From assembly GCF_001294335.1 (NCBI RefSeq), contig NZ_LGKG01000145.1, positions 1-64,000 of the forward strand: a stretch of 64,000 nucleotides of DNA, read 5' to 3'. Shown here in pieces: positions 1 to 8,834 of the stretch. The first letter of the stretch is position 1. Every line of letters begins with the position of its first letter. Both the position numbers and the translations under genes were made by a program. The notes under the pieces were generated by a model. It was given only the letters and a program-made list of their open reading frames with translations, did not search any database and was not told the DNA's origin. Source of the stretch: Streptomyces chattanoogensis (GTDB lineage: Bacteria; Actinomycetota; Actinomycetes; Streptomycetales; Streptomycetaceae).

Positions 1-213
1 GTTATGGGGTGGGTCATGGGTGCTCCGAGCCGGGTGTGTGGGGTGGGTTGAAGGGTTGCATATCCGGGGGCGGGCGGGGGTGTTGGTGAGCGGATTGCGG
101 TCGTGTGAGGGGTGTTGCGGGAGGGGTGTCTGGGCCAGAATCTACGCGCGTCGCCCGCCGTCCCGGGCGGCGTTCGTCCGGGTTCCTTCATGCGTTCAGC
201 CAGGGGAGTGGGC
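1..213. other. Upstream region of the nucleotidase gene
   Basis: G-rich sequence with no convincing gene. Short open frames here lack coding character. It presumably carries the promoter and leader of the nucleotidase gene, but I could not pick a clear -10/-35 pair. Confidence 0.4.
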
Positions 214-2019
214 ATGTCGTTCGGCCGTAGGAAGTTCTTGGGGAGTTCCGTGGTGACGGGGGCCGGGGTGGCGCTCGCGGGGGCGGGTGGTGCGCCGGCG
301 GCACAGGCCGCGGGGGTGCGGGGGTCCGGTCGCCGGGGTGAGCGGTACGCCTTCACGGTGATGGGGACGACGGATCTGCACGGCAATGTCTTCAACTGGG
401 ACTACGCCACGGACGCCGAGTTCGACGATGCGGATCACAATGATGTGGGCCTGGCGAAGATTTCGACGCTGGTGGCTCAGGTGCGGCGGGAGAAGGGCCG
501 GCGCAACACCCTGCTGATCGATGCGGGCGACACGATCCAGGGTACGCAGCTGGCGTATTACTACGCGAAGGTGGATCCGATCACGGGGCCGAACGGTCCG
601 GTGCATCCGATGGCGCGGGCGATGAACGCGATCGGCTATGACGCGGCGGCGCTGGGGAATCACGAGTTCAATTACGGCATTCCAGTGCTGCGGAAGTTCG
701 AGGAGAGCTGTGATTTCCCGCTCCTGGGGGCGAATGCGGTGGATGCGAAGTCGCTGCGCCCGGCGTTCCGTCCGTATGTGATGAAGCGGTTGCTTTCGCC
801 GCGGGGGCGGGCGGTGAAGGTGGCGGTGCTGGGTCTGACGAATCCGGGGATCGCGCTGTGGGACCGGGCTCATGTGCAGGGGAAGCTGGCGTTTCCGGGG
901 CTGGTGGAGCAGGCGGCGAAGTGGGTGCCGAAGCTGCGGTCGAGGGGCGCGGATGTGGTGCTGGTGGCGGCGCATTCGGGGATGAGCGGTACGTCGTCGT
1001 ACGGGGACCAGCTGCCGTATGTGGAGAATGCGGCGGCGCTGGTGGCGGAGCGGGTGCCGGGGATCGACGCGATTCTGGTGGGGCATGCGCATGTGGAGGT
1101 GACGGAGCGGCGGGTGCGCAACGAGCAGAGCGGCCGGGAGGTGGTGCTGTCGGAGCCGCTGAAGTGGGGGCAGCGGCTGACGCTTTTCGATGTGGCGGTG
1201 GAGTGGCGCCGGGGGCGCTGGGAAGTGGATTCGGTCGCATGCCGGGTGCTGAATGCGAATGCGGTGGCACAGGATTCGCGGATCACGGAATTGCTGCGGG
1301 CGGAGCACCGGAAGGTCGTGGCGTATGTGAACCGGGTGATCGGCCGGTCGAAGGCGGAGATGACGGCGGCCGAGGCGCCGGTGAAGGATACGCCGATTCT
1401 GGATTTCATTGCGTTTGTGCAGGCGGAGGCGGTGCGTAAGGCGCTGGCGGGTTCGGCGTATGCGTCGTTGCCGGTGGTGTCGCAGGCGTCGTGTTTTTCG
1501 CGGACGGCGCGGGTTCCGGAGGGGGAGGTGAAGATCCGGTCGATGGCCGCGTTGTATCCGTTCGACAACACGCTGGAGGCGCGGGTGCTGACGGGTGCGC
1601 AGTTGCGGGCGTATCTGGAGTTCTCGGCGCGGTATTACGTGCGGACGGCGCCGGGTGGTCCGGTGGATCCGTCGAAGGTGACGAATGCGGATGGTGTTCC
1701 GGACTACAACTATGACGCGGTGAGCGGGGTGTCGTACGAGATCGATATCGCGAAGCCGGCGGGGCAGCGGATCGGGAAGCTGTCGGTGGGCGGGAGGCCG
1801 GTGGCTGATGCGGCGGAGTTCGTGCTGGCGGTGAACAACTACCGGGCGAACGGTGGCGGGGGTTTTCCGCATGTGGCGGCGGCGAAGCAGGTGTGGTCGG
1901 CGTCGGAGGAGATCCGGAATCTGCTGGTGGGGTGGGTGCGGGAGAAGGGGGAGATCGATCCGTCGGTGTTTGCTTCGGTGGACTGGCGGCTGACGCGGGA
2001 CGGGGTGCCGGTGTTCTGA
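214..2019 (+). CDS. Secreted 5'-nucleotidase / 2',3'-cyclic phosphodiesterase family metallophosphatase (Tat substrate)
   Basis: Bimetallic phosphoesterase that should hydrolyse extracytoplasmic nucleotides (5'-nucleotidase or 2',3'-cyclic nucleotide 2'-phosphodiesterase). The protein is 601 aa from ATG 214, chosen because an AGGGGAG ribosome site lies about 6 nt upstream; an in-frame ATG at 190 is the alternative. The N-terminus GRRKFLG plus a hydrophobic stretch and an Ala-rich cleavage region is a twin-arginine signal. Metallophosphatase motifs follow in order: TTDLHGN (Asp54, His56), DAGDTIQG, GNHEFNYG, AAHSG and GHAHVE. The C-terminal half is the 5'-nucleotidase C domain, with NNYRANGGGGFP near the end. 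Length and motif order fit the family. The substrate cannot be told from sequence. The gene converges on the desB-like gene with a 48-nt gap. Confidence 0.93.
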   Translation: MSFGRRKFLGSSVVTGAGVALAGAGGAPAAQAAGVRGSGRRGERYAFTVMGTTDLHGNVFNWDYATDAEFDDADHNDVGLAKISTLVAQVRREKGRRNTLLIDAGDTIQGTQLAYYYAKVDPITGPNGPVHPMARAMNAIGYDAAALGNHEFNYGIPVLRKFEESCDFPLLGANAVDAKSLRPAFRPYVMKRLLSPRGRAVKVAVLGLTNPGIALWDRAHVQGKLAFPGLVEQAAKWVPKLRSRGADVVLVAAHSGMSGTSSYGDQLPYVENAAALVAERVPGIDAILVGHAHVEVTERRVRNEQSGREVVLSEPLKWGQRLTLFDVAVEWRRGRWEVDSVACRVLNANAVAQDSRITELLRAEHRKVVAYVNRVIGRSKAEMTAAEAPVKDTPILDFIAFVQAEAVRKALAGSAYASLPVVSQASCFSRTARVPEGEVKIRSMAALYPFDNTLEARVLTGAQLRAYLEFSARYYVRTAPGGPVDPSKVTNADGVPDYNYDAVSGVSYEIDIAKPAGQRIGKLSVGGRPVADAAEFVLAVNNYRANGGGGFPHVAAAKQVWSASEEIRNLLVGWVREKGEIDPSVFASVDWRLTRDGVPVF

Positions 2020-2067
2020 GGGGTGCGGCGGCGGTGCCGGGGGGCGCCGCCGCCGTGTGGTGCGGGG

Positions 2068-3507
2068 TCAGCGGCGGGGTACGAGGGTGGAGCCCTGGCG
2101 GGGGACGGTTCCGGTGCGGGCGGCCGGGGGCTGCTGGAGGCCGAAGGTGGTGAAGGCGGTGCGGGTGGGGAGGGGGTAGGCGGGGGTGTCGCCGAGGGAG
2201 TTGAGGATGGTGGCGCTGCGCCAGGCGGCGAGGCCGAGGTCGGGGGCGCCGACGCCGTGGGTGTGGGTTTCGGCGTTCTGGACGTAGATGGCGCCGGTGA
2301 TGGAGGGGTCGAGGGCGAGGCGGTGGTGTTCGTCGACCCGGGGGCGGCCGGCGCGGTCGCGGCGTACGTGGGGGTCGAGGGCGGCGAGGAGGGTGTCGAG
2401 GCGGCGTTCGCGGTAGCCGGTGGCGAGGACGACGGCGTCGGTGGTGAGGCGGGAGCGGGTGTCCTGCTGGGAGTGGTCGAGGTGGAGCTCGATCTTGGTG
2501 GTGCCGACGCGGCCGGCGGTGCGGACGGAGACGCCGGGGGTGAGGGTGGCGTCGGGCCAGCCGCCGTGGAGGGTGCGGCGGTAGAGCTCGTCGTGGATGG
2601 CGGCGAGGGTGTCGTGGTCGATGCCCTTGTGGAGCTGCCATTGGGCGGGGACGAGTGCGTCGCGTACGGGTTCGGTCAGGGCGTGGAAGTAGCGGGTGTA
2701 GTCGGGGGTGAAGTGTTCGAGGCCGAGTTTGCTGTATTCCATGGGGGCGAAGGCGGGGGTGCGGGCGAGCCAGTGGAGGCCTTCGTGGCCGGCGGGGCGG
2801 GCGCGGAGCAGGTCGAGGAAGATTTCGGCGCCCGACTGGCCGGCGCCGATGACGGTGATGTGGTCGGCGGCCAGGAGGCGTTCGCGGTGGTCGAGGTAGT
2901 CGGCGGAGTGCAGGACGGGGACGGCGGGGGCGTCGGCGAGGGGGCGCAGCGGTTCGGGGATGTGGGGGGCGGTGCCGATGCCGAGGGCGATGTTGCGGGC
3001 GTGGGTGCGGCCGAGTGCTTCGGCTTCGCCGTCGGTGCCGAGCTGGGTGAAGTCGATTTCGAAGAGGGCGTGTTCGGCGTTCCAGCGGAGGGCGTCGACC
3101 TGGTGGCCGAAGTGGAGTCCGGTGAGGTTTTCGCTGACCCAGCGGCAGTAGGCGTCGTATTCGGCGCGGTGGATGTGGAATTTCTCGGCGAAGTAGAAGG
3201 GGAAGAGGCGTTCGCGGCTGCGGAGGTAGTTGAGGAAGGTCCAGGGGCTGGTGGGGTCGGTGAGGGTGACGAGGTCGGCGAGGAAGGGGACTTGGAGGGT
3301 GGCGCCGTCGATGAGGAGGCCGGGGTGCCAGTGGAAGGCGGGGCGTTGGTCGTAGAAGGCGGTGCGCAGGTGGGTGAGGGGGTGGGCGAGGGCGGCGAGG
3401 GAGAGGTTGAAGGGGCCGATGCCGATGCCGGCGAGGTCGAGGGGGTTGGCGGGGTCATGGGTGTCGGGGACGTGGGTGTCGGGGCCGGTGGCGCCGGGAG
3501 GGGTCAT
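2068..3507 (-). CDS. L-lysine/L-ornithine N-monooxygenase family protein (DesB-like, siderophore)
   Basis: Flavin-dependent N-hydroxylating monooxygenase (SidA/IucD/PvdA family) that would hydroxylate the terminal amine of cadaverine, putrescine, lysine or ornithine with FAD, NADPH and O2 to make a hydroxamate precursor. The protein is 479 aa. The FAD motif GIGIGPFN sits at residues 27-34, the NADPH-binding GAGQSGAEIF is central, and the family motif VLATGYRERRLD lies toward the C-terminus. The start is ATG 3507, which forms a 4-nt ATGA overlap with the stop of the upstream decarboxylase gene, so the two are translationally coupled. In the desferrioxamine operon desA and desB are followed by desC and desD, but here the next gene is a convergent nucleotidase. 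The exact substrate is inferred only from the pairing with a decarboxylase. Confidence 0.9.
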   Translation of the reverse strand: MTPPGATGPDTHVPDTHDPANPLDLAGIGIGPFNLSLAALAHPLTHLRTAFYDQRPAFHWHPGLLIDGATLQVPFLADLVTLTDPTSPWTFLNYLRSRERLFPFYFAEKFHIHRAEYDAYCRWVSENLTGLHFGHQVDALRWNAEHALFEIDFTQLGTDGEAEALGRTHARNIALGIGTAPHIPEPLRPLADAPAVPVLHSADYLDHRERLLAADHITVIGAGQSGAEIFLDLLRARPAGHEGLHWLARTPAFAPMEYSKLGLEHFTPDYTRYFHALTEPVRDALVPAQWQLHKGIDHDTLAAIHDELYRRTLHGGWPDATLTPGVSVRTAGRVGTTKIELHLDHSQQDTRSRLTTDAVVLATGYRERRLDTLLAALDPHVRRDRAGRPRVDEHHRLALDPSITGAIYVQNAETHTHGVGAPDLGLAAWRSATILNSLGDTPAYPLPTRTAFTTFGLQQPPAARTGTVPRQGSTLVPRR

Positions 3508-4907
3508 CGGGGGGTGTGGCCTTCCACGAGTTTGAGGAGGGTGGTGAGGTCTCCGGGTTGGGTGTGGGGGTTGAGGAGGGTGGCTTTGAGCCAGAGGCCG
3601 GTGGGGGTGGTGGCGCGGCCGAGGACGGCGTGTCCGTCGGTGAGGAGGGTGCGGCGGATGGCGGCGAGGGTGGCGGGGTCGGCGCCGGCGGGGCGGAAGA
3701 GGACGGTGCTGAGGGTGGGGCGGGAGTGGAGTTCGTAGCGGGGGTGGGCCTCGATGAGGTCGGCGAGGGTGCGGGCGGCGGCGAGGGTGCGGTCGACGAG
3801 TTCGCCGAGGCCGGTGCGGCCGAGGGCTTTGAGGGTGACGGCGATTTTGAGGATGTCGGGGCGGCGGGTGGTGCGCAGTGAGCGGCCGAGGAGGTCGGGC
3901 AGGCCGGCTTCGGTGTCGTCGTCGGCGTTGAGGTAGTCGGCCTGGTGGGCGAGGGGGGTGAGGGTGATGGGGTCGGGGACGGCGAGGAGGCCGGCGGCGA
4001 CGGGCTGCCAGCCGAGTTTGTGCAGGTCGAGGGTGACGGTGTGGGCGCGGTCGAGGCCGCGGAGGGCGGTGTGGTGGGTGGTGCTGAAGAGGAGGGGGCC
4101 GGCGTAGGAGGCGTCGATGTGGAAGCGGGCTCCGTACTGGTCGGCGAGGTCGGCGAGGTCGGCGAGGGGGTCGATGGCGCCGGAGTCGGTGGTGCCTGCG
4201 GTGGCGGCAAGGAGTACGGGTCCGGTGCGGCCGGTGAGGTTGGCGAGGCAGGTGTGGACGGTGGCGGGGGTGAGGGTGCCGTCCGGGGTGGGGAGGGTGA
4301 GGGGCTGGGGGAGGCCGAGGAGCCAGGCGGCGCGGTGGACGGAGTGGTGGGCGTTGGCGCCGCAGACGATCTGGAGGGGGGCGGTGCCGGTGGCCGCTTC
4401 CCGGGCGAGGAGGACGGCGAGCTGGTTGGATTCGGTGCCGCCGGTGGTGACGAGGGTGTCGGGGGCGGTGGCGCGGGGGTAGACGAGGGCGGCGAGTTCG
4501 CGGCAGGTGAGGGCTTCGAGTGCGGAGGCGGCGGGGGCCTGGTCCCAGGAGTCCATGGAGGGGTTGAGGGCGCCGGCGGCGAGGTCGGCGGCGGTGGCCA
4601 GGGCCAGTGGGGGGCAGTGCAGGTGGGCGGCGCAGTGGGGGTCGGCGGGGTCGGCGGCGCCGGCGGCGAGGGTGTGGACGAGGGTGCGCAGTGCGTGGTG
4701 GGCGCCGGTGCCGTGTTCGGGGAGGAGGGGGGCGCAGGCGGTGCGTACGGCGTGGGCGACGGCGTCGGGGCCGCCGGCGGGGAGGGGGCCGGCGCGGTCC
4801 TCGGCGCCGGTGGTGAGGGCGTCGAGGACGATGTCGAGGAGGGGGCTCAGTGCGCGGGGGCCGTTGGTGCCGCCTGCGAGGGCGGTCCCGGCAGGGGGCA
4901 CGGGCAT
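3504..4907 (-). CDS. PLP-dependent amino-acid decarboxylase (DesA-like, group II)
   Basis: Group II pyridoxal-phosphate decarboxylase, likely converting lysine (or ornithine or diaminobutyrate) to the diamine used by the coupled N-monooxygenase. The protein is 467 aa. PLP-binding features are TTGGTESN (about 154-161), HIDASYAG with Asp265, and LDLHKLGW, where Lys297 forms the Schiff base. The start ATG 4907 has an AAGAAGAG stretch 7 nt upstream; an adjacent TTG at 4910 is possible. It is first in a two-gene unit with the N-monooxygenase (ATGA overlap). It differs from my memory of canonical DesA at the N-terminus, so it may belong to a second siderophore or diamine branch rather than the main desferrioxamine locus. 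Confidence 0.88.
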   Translation of the reverse strand: MPVPPAGTALAGGTNGPRALSPLLDIVLDALTTGAEDRAGPLPAGGPDAVAHAVRTACAPLLPEHGTGAHHALRTLVHTLAAGAADPADPHCAAHLHCPPLALATAADLAAGALNPSMDSWDQAPAASALEALTCRELAALVYPRATAPDTLVTTGGTESNQLAVLLAREAATGTAPLQIVCGANAHHSVHRAAWLLGLPQPLTLPTPDGTLTPATVHTCLANLTGRTGPVLLAATAGTTDSGAIDPLADLADLADQYGARFHIDASYAGPLLFSTTHHTALRGLDRAHTVTLDLHKLGWQPVAAGLLAVPDPITLTPLAHQADYLNADDDTEAGLPDLLGRSLRTTRRPDILKIAVTLKALGRTGLGELVDRTLAAARTLADLIEAHPRYELHSRPTLSTVLFRPAGADPATLAAIRRTLLTDGHAVLGRATTPTGLWLKATLLNPHTQPGDLTTLLKLVEGHTPR

Positions 4908-4958
4908 CAAGGTGCTCTTCTTCAGGGGGAGTTCGGGCGGTGGTCCGCTGGTCCGGTG

Positions 4959-4977
4959 GGAACCAAGGCCGCCCTAA
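4959..4977 (-). promoter_or_regulatory. Degenerate iron-box-like sequence upstream of the decarboxylase gene
   Basis: On the minus strand the sequence TTAGGGCGGCCTTGG lies 52-70 nt upstream of the decarboxylase ATG. The left half TTAGG and the core resemble the DmdR/IdeR box TTAGGTTAGGCTAACCTAA, but only about 11 of 19 positions agree and the right half is poor. Its position suits an iron repressor site for siderophore genes. Weak call. Confidence 0.3.
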
Positions 4978-5077
4978 GTTACTTTCCCTGTACGGTGCGC
5001 AGGCACCGGTCGCCGCACCACCACTCGTACGGGCGGTGGTACCACCCTTTTGTGTTACAGGCCCTGCCGCAGTTGTT

Positions 5078-5109
5078 CGGGTGCCGCCGGTGTGGCCCGG
5101 CGGCACCCG
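5078..5109. terminator. Hairpin terminator downstream of pepN
   Basis: A perfect 13-bp inverted repeat (5078-5090 with 5097-5109) and a 6-nt loop, just past the pepN stop. There is no T tract, as is usual in Streptomyces. Confidence 0.7.
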
Positions 5110-5125
5110 GTGGGCGGGGTGCGGG

Positions 5126-7654
5126 TCAGGCCCCGCGGACCTTCAACGCGCGGCGCAGGTCGTCGAGTTGGTCGATGAGCTTGCGGCGCAGGGCGGGGGT
5201 GGGGTTGCCGTCGGCGAGGCAGGCGTCGCCGAGGCGGAGGGTGTCGTGGTCGATGTGGGTGACGGGGAAGGCGTAGCGGCCGGCGGCGTCGGCGAGGGCG
5301 GGGCCGCGGCGGGCGGCGAGGGCGGGGGCCTCGTCGAAGTAGCGGGCGACGTAGGGGGTGAGCAGGTCGTGCTGTTCGGGGGCCCAGAAGCCGGTGGCGG
5401 TGGCGGTGAAGAGGTAGTTGGAGAGGGCGGCCCGGTCGTCGGTGGTGAACAGGGCGTCCCAGGCGGCCTGTTTGGCTTCGGGGTCGGGGAGGGCGGCGCG
5501 GCAGCGGGCGGCGCCCTGCTGTCCGGTGGCGCTGGGGTCGCGGGCGAGTTCGGCGTCGATGGCCTTGTGGAGTTCGGCCAGGGGTGTCTCGCCGAGGGCG
5601 GCGAGGCGGCCGAGGATGCGCCAGCGCAGTTCGGGGTCGAGGTCGGGGCCGCCGGGGACGCTGCCGTCGTCGAGCCAGTCCTGGATGTTCTCGGGGGTGG
5701 TGGCGCTGTCGATGACGGCGCGTACGGCGGTGAGGCGCAGGCCGGCGTGGGTGCCGTGGGCGGGGCCTTCGGTGCGGCGCAGGATGTCGCGGCCGGTGGC
5801 GGTGAGGGTGGCGAGGGCGGCGCGGCGGCCGTCCGGGGGGAGGTAGCGGTCGGCGATCTGGGTGCGGGCGAAGGCGAGGACGCCCTGGACGACGGCGAGG
5901 TCGGTTTCGTGCGGGAGGTGGGCGCGGGCGGCGTCCAGGTAGGCGGTGGGGGCGAGTTCGCCGTCGCGGACCATGTCGCGGGCGGCGTTCCAGACGACGG
6001 CGCGGGTGAGGGGGTCGGGGAGGGCGGACAGGGAGTGGGCGACGGTCTTCCAGGACTGCGGTGTGAAGCGGATCTTGGTGTAGGTGTGGTCGCCGTCGTT
6101 GAGGACGACGAGGTCGGGGGTGGGCTTGGGGAAGGCGCGGTGGGTGTGGCCTTCTTCGGCGGGGATGTCGATCTCGAAGCGGTCGCGCAGGGCGAGGGGG
6201 CCGGTGTCGTCGGCGCCGCGGTCGTAGACGCCGACGGCGATGCGGTGGGGGCGGCTGCCGCGGTGTTCGACGTCCAGGCGCCAGGAGTCGTGGTGGACGC
6301 CGATGACGGGGGTGAGGGTGTCGACCCCGGTGGTGCGCAGCCAGCGTTCGGCCCAGGTGTGGACGTCGCGGTCGGTGGCGCGGGCGAGGGAGTCGATGAG
6401 GTCGGCGAGGGTGGCGTTGGCGAAGCGGTGCCGGGCGAAGTGGTCGTTGATGCCGGCGAGGAAGTCCTTCTCTCCGAGCCAGGCGACGAGCTGGCGTAGT
6501 GCGGAGGCGCCCTTGGCGTAGGAGATGCCGTCGAAGTTGAGCAGGGCGGAGGCGGTGTCGGGGACGTCGTCGGGGGCGGGGGCCACCGGGTGGGTGGAGG
6601 GCCGCTGGTCGGCGTCGTAGCCCCAGCCCTTCCTGACGCCGGCGAAGGCGGTCCAGGTGCCGGTGAACCGGGTGGCTTCGGAGAGGACCTGGTAGCCCAT
6701 GTATTCGGCGAAGGACTCGTTGAGCCAGATGTCGTCCCACCACTGGAGGGTGACGAGGTCGCCGAACCACATGTGGGCCATTTCGTGGGCGATGGTCACG
6801 CCGCGGGCCTGGCGTTCGGTGTCGGTGACGGCGGAGCGGAAGACGTACTCGTCGCGGAAGGTGACCAGGCCCGGGTTCTCCATGGCTCCGGCGTTGAATT
6901 CGGGGACGAATGCCTGGTCGTAGGAGTCGAACGGGTAGGGCTCGTCGAAGATCTGGTGGTAGCGGTCGTAGCAGCGGCGGGTGAGGCCGAGGATTTCGTC
7001 GGCGTCGGCGTCCAGGTGGGGTGCCAGGGAGCGGCGGCAGTGGATGCCGAAGGGGAGGCCGGCGTGCTCGGTGCGTACGGAGTGCCAGGGGCCGGCGGCG
7101 ACGGCGACGAGGTAGGTGGAGATGAGGGGGGTGGGGGCGGCCTGCCAGGCGCCGTCCCCCAGGTGTTCGGTGATGCCGTTGGCGAGGACGGTCCAGCCTT
7201 CGGGGGCCTTGACGGTGAGCGCGAAGACGGCCTTGAGGTCGGGCTGGTCGAAGGCGCCGAAGACGCGCTGGACGTCGTCCATGAAGAGCTGGGTGTAGAC
7301 GTAGGCCTCGCCGTCGGCGGGGTCGGTGAAGCGGTGCATGCCTTCGCCGGTGCGGGAGTAGCGCATGGTGGCGTGGAGGCGCAGTTCGTGGTCGCCCGCG
7401 GTCAGGCCGGTGAGGGGGAGGCGGTTGTCGTCCAGGGCGGCGGGGTCGATCGGGGCGCCGTCGAGGGTGGCGGTGTGCAGCTCGGCGGGCCGGATCTCGA
7501 CGAAGGTGTCGCCGGGCTCATGGGCGCTGAAGTGGATGACCGTACGGGATCCGAAGTGGTCCTCGCCCCGGGTGAGGTCGAGGCCGACCTCGTAGCGGTG
7601 GACGTCGATGAGCCGGGCTCGGGTCTGCGCCTCGTCGCGCTGCAGTGCGGGCAT
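5126..7654 (-). CDS. pepN: Aminopeptidase N (M1 family zinc metallopeptidase)
   Basis: Cytoplasmic zinc aminopeptidase removing N-terminal residues from peptides. The protein is 842 aa, the usual length for actinobacterial PepN. The exopeptidase motif GAMEN is at 256-260. The zinc site is HEMAH (His290, Glu291, His294), followed by NESFAEY, which supplies the third ligand Glu313. The C-terminal 350 residues are the helical ERAP1-like domain. The start MPALQRDEAQ at 7654 matches the conserved family N-terminus; an upstream in-frame start at 7690 looks artefactual. It appears monocistronic, with a hairpin terminator at 5078-5109 separating it from the desAB-like pair. Confidence 0.95.
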   Translation of the reverse strand: MPALQRDEAQTRARLIDVHRYEVGLDLTRGEDHFGSRTVIHFSAHEPGDTFVEIRPAELHTATLDGAPIDPAALDDNRLPLTGLTAGDHELRLHATMRYSRTGEGMHRFTDPADGEAYVYTQLFMDDVQRVFGAFDQPDLKAVFALTVKAPEGWTVLANGITEHLGDGAWQAAPTPLISTYLVAVAAGPWHSVRTEHAGLPFGIHCRRSLAPHLDADADEILGLTRRCYDRYHQIFDEPYPFDSYDQAFVPEFNAGAMENPGLVTFRDEYVFRSAVTDTERQARGVTIAHEMAHMWFGDLVTLQWWDDIWLNESFAEYMGYQVLSEATRFTGTWTAFAGVRKGWGYDADQRPSTHPVAPAPDDVPDTASALLNFDGISYAKGASALRQLVAWLGEKDFLAGINDHFARHRFANATLADLIDSLARATDRDVHTWAERWLRTTGVDTLTPVIGVHHDSWRLDVEHRGSRPHRIAVGVYDRGADDTGPLALRDRFEIDIPAEEGHTHRAFPKPTPDLVVLNDGDHTYTKIRFTPQSWKTVAHSLSALPDPLTRAVVWNAARDMVRDGELAPTAYLDAARAHLPHETDLAVVQGVLAFARTQIADRYLPPDGRRAALATLTATGRDILRRTEGPAHGTHAGLRLTAVRAVIDSATTPENIQDWLDDGSVPGGPDLDPELRWRILGRLAALGETPLAELHKAIDAELARDPSATGQQGAARCRAALPDPEAKQAAWDALFTTDDRAALSNYLFTATATGFWAPEQHDLLTPYVARYFDEAPALAARRGPALADAAGRYAFPVTHIDHDTLRLGDACLADGNPTPALRRKLIDQLDDLRRALKVRGA

Positions 7655-7753
7655 GGGGTCATGCTGCCACCCGTGCGGCTGGGGGCGCACGGGTGTTTGG
7701 GTGCGGGGGCGCGGGGGGGCGTGGCGCCGTGGGGGTCCGTACGCCGCCGGCCG

Positions 7754-8629
7754 TCAGCGGACCACCGGCGGGTCGTCGGGATCCGGGATCTGGGTCGACC
7801 AGCCCCCGGGGACGCTGCGGGTCTGGCGGTCGCGGAAGCGTACGGGGGCGGTGCCGACGCGGCGGGTGAAGAGGCGGCTGAAGTAGGCGGGGTCGTCGTA
7901 TCCGACGCGGCGGGCGACGGCGGCGACCGGGAGTTCGGTGGCGGCCAGGAGTTCCTTGGCGCGGCCGAGGCGGATGCCGAGGAGGTAGTCCTTGGGGCTG
8001 CAGCCGGCGCCGCGGCGTACGGCGGTGCGGAGTTCGGCCGGGGTCATGCCGTGCCGGGCGGCGTGTTCGGCGACCGAGAGGGGCAGGAAGGCGTCGCGGG
8101 CCAGGGCCGTCAGGACGGGGTCGCCGTCGGCGTCGGTGTCGGCGCGGGCGCGGCGGAGGGCGACGAGGAGTTCGTGCACCGCGGCGGAGGTCTCCACCTC
8201 CAGCAGGGGGTTGCCGCGGCGGGCGGCGCGGGCGATCCGGCCGATGACGGCGCGGGCCGGGCCGGTGTCGGCGAGCGGGACGACGGGGCGGTCCGGCTCG
8301 ATGTAGCCCAGCTCGGTGTAGGTGGCGGTGGCGGAGCCGGTGAAGTCGACGAAGCTCTCGTCCCAGCCGGTGACGGGGTCGGCGCCGTAGTGGTGCGGTA
8401 CGCCCGGGATGATCCACAGGAGGGCGGGCGCGGTGACCGTCCGGCGGCGTCCGTCGGCGGTGGTGAACCAGCCGCGGCCCGCGCCGATGACGACGGCGAC
8501 GTGGTGGTCGAGGGTGCGCGGGCCGACCGTGGGCAGGGTGCCGTGCTGCAGTCCGACGCCGAGGCACACCAGGCCGAGCCGGCGGTGGACCGGTCCGGGG
8601 GTGAAGTAGCGCATCCAGGTGTGGTACAT
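7754..8629 (-). CDS. AraC family transcriptional regulator
   Basis: DNA-binding regulator of 291 aa with an N-terminal cupin-like ligand domain (HHVAVVIGAG, GVPHHYG) and a C-terminal double helix-turn-helix AraC domain over roughly the last 90 residues. The typical C-terminal signature VAARRVGYDDPAYFSRLFTR is present. The start is ATG 8629; a second ATG five codons later is equally plausible. It lies downstream of the GH101 gene on the same strand but behind a strong hairpin, so it probably has its own promoter in 8630-8770. The sugar-sensing cupin fold makes control of the neighbouring glycosidase plausible, though unproven. Confidence 0.9.
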   Translation of the reverse strand: MYHTWMRYFTPGPVHRRLGLVCLGVGLQHGTLPTVGPRTLDHHVAVVIGAGRGWFTTADGRRRTVTAPALLWIIPGVPHHYGADPVTGWDESFVDFTGSATATYTELGYIEPDRPVVPLADTGPARAVIGRIARAARRGNPLLEVETSAAVHELLVALRRARADTDADGDPVLTALARDAFLPLSVAEHAARHGMTPAELRTAVRRGAGCSPKDYLLGIRLGRAKELLAATELPVAAVARRVGYDDPAYFSRLFTRRVGTAPVRFRDRQTRSVPGGWSTQIPDPDDPPVVR

Positions 8630-8774
8630 GCCCGGACCTCCCGCCGCGCGCCTGCCGCCCCGTCCGTCCCGTCAGGGGCGATCTTCGTCCATGGACCGCC
8701 GCGCCGCCAGAGGGCGGGAGTGACCGGTGGTTCGGACGGGCAGGTGGCGGCGGGCGGGCGCGGGGGCCGGGAGT

Positions 8775-8813
8775 GGGCGCTCCGCCCCTCGTGGGGGCAG
8801 GGGCGGAGCGCCC
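8775..8813. terminator. Strong hairpin between the GH101 and araC-family genes
   Basis: A perfect 15-bp stem (8775-8789 with 8799-8813) and a 9-nt loop, 22 nt past the GH101 stop. Very likely the GH101 transcript terminator. Confidence 0.8.
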
Positions 8814-8834
8814 GGCCGGTGTCCCCGTTTCCCG

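Noticed and set aside
2023..5276. Long Gly/Val/Glu-rich open frames on the plus strand opposite the desA/desB-like genes
   Set aside because: Antisense shadows; the minus-strand frames carry complete FAD/NADPH and PLP motifs.
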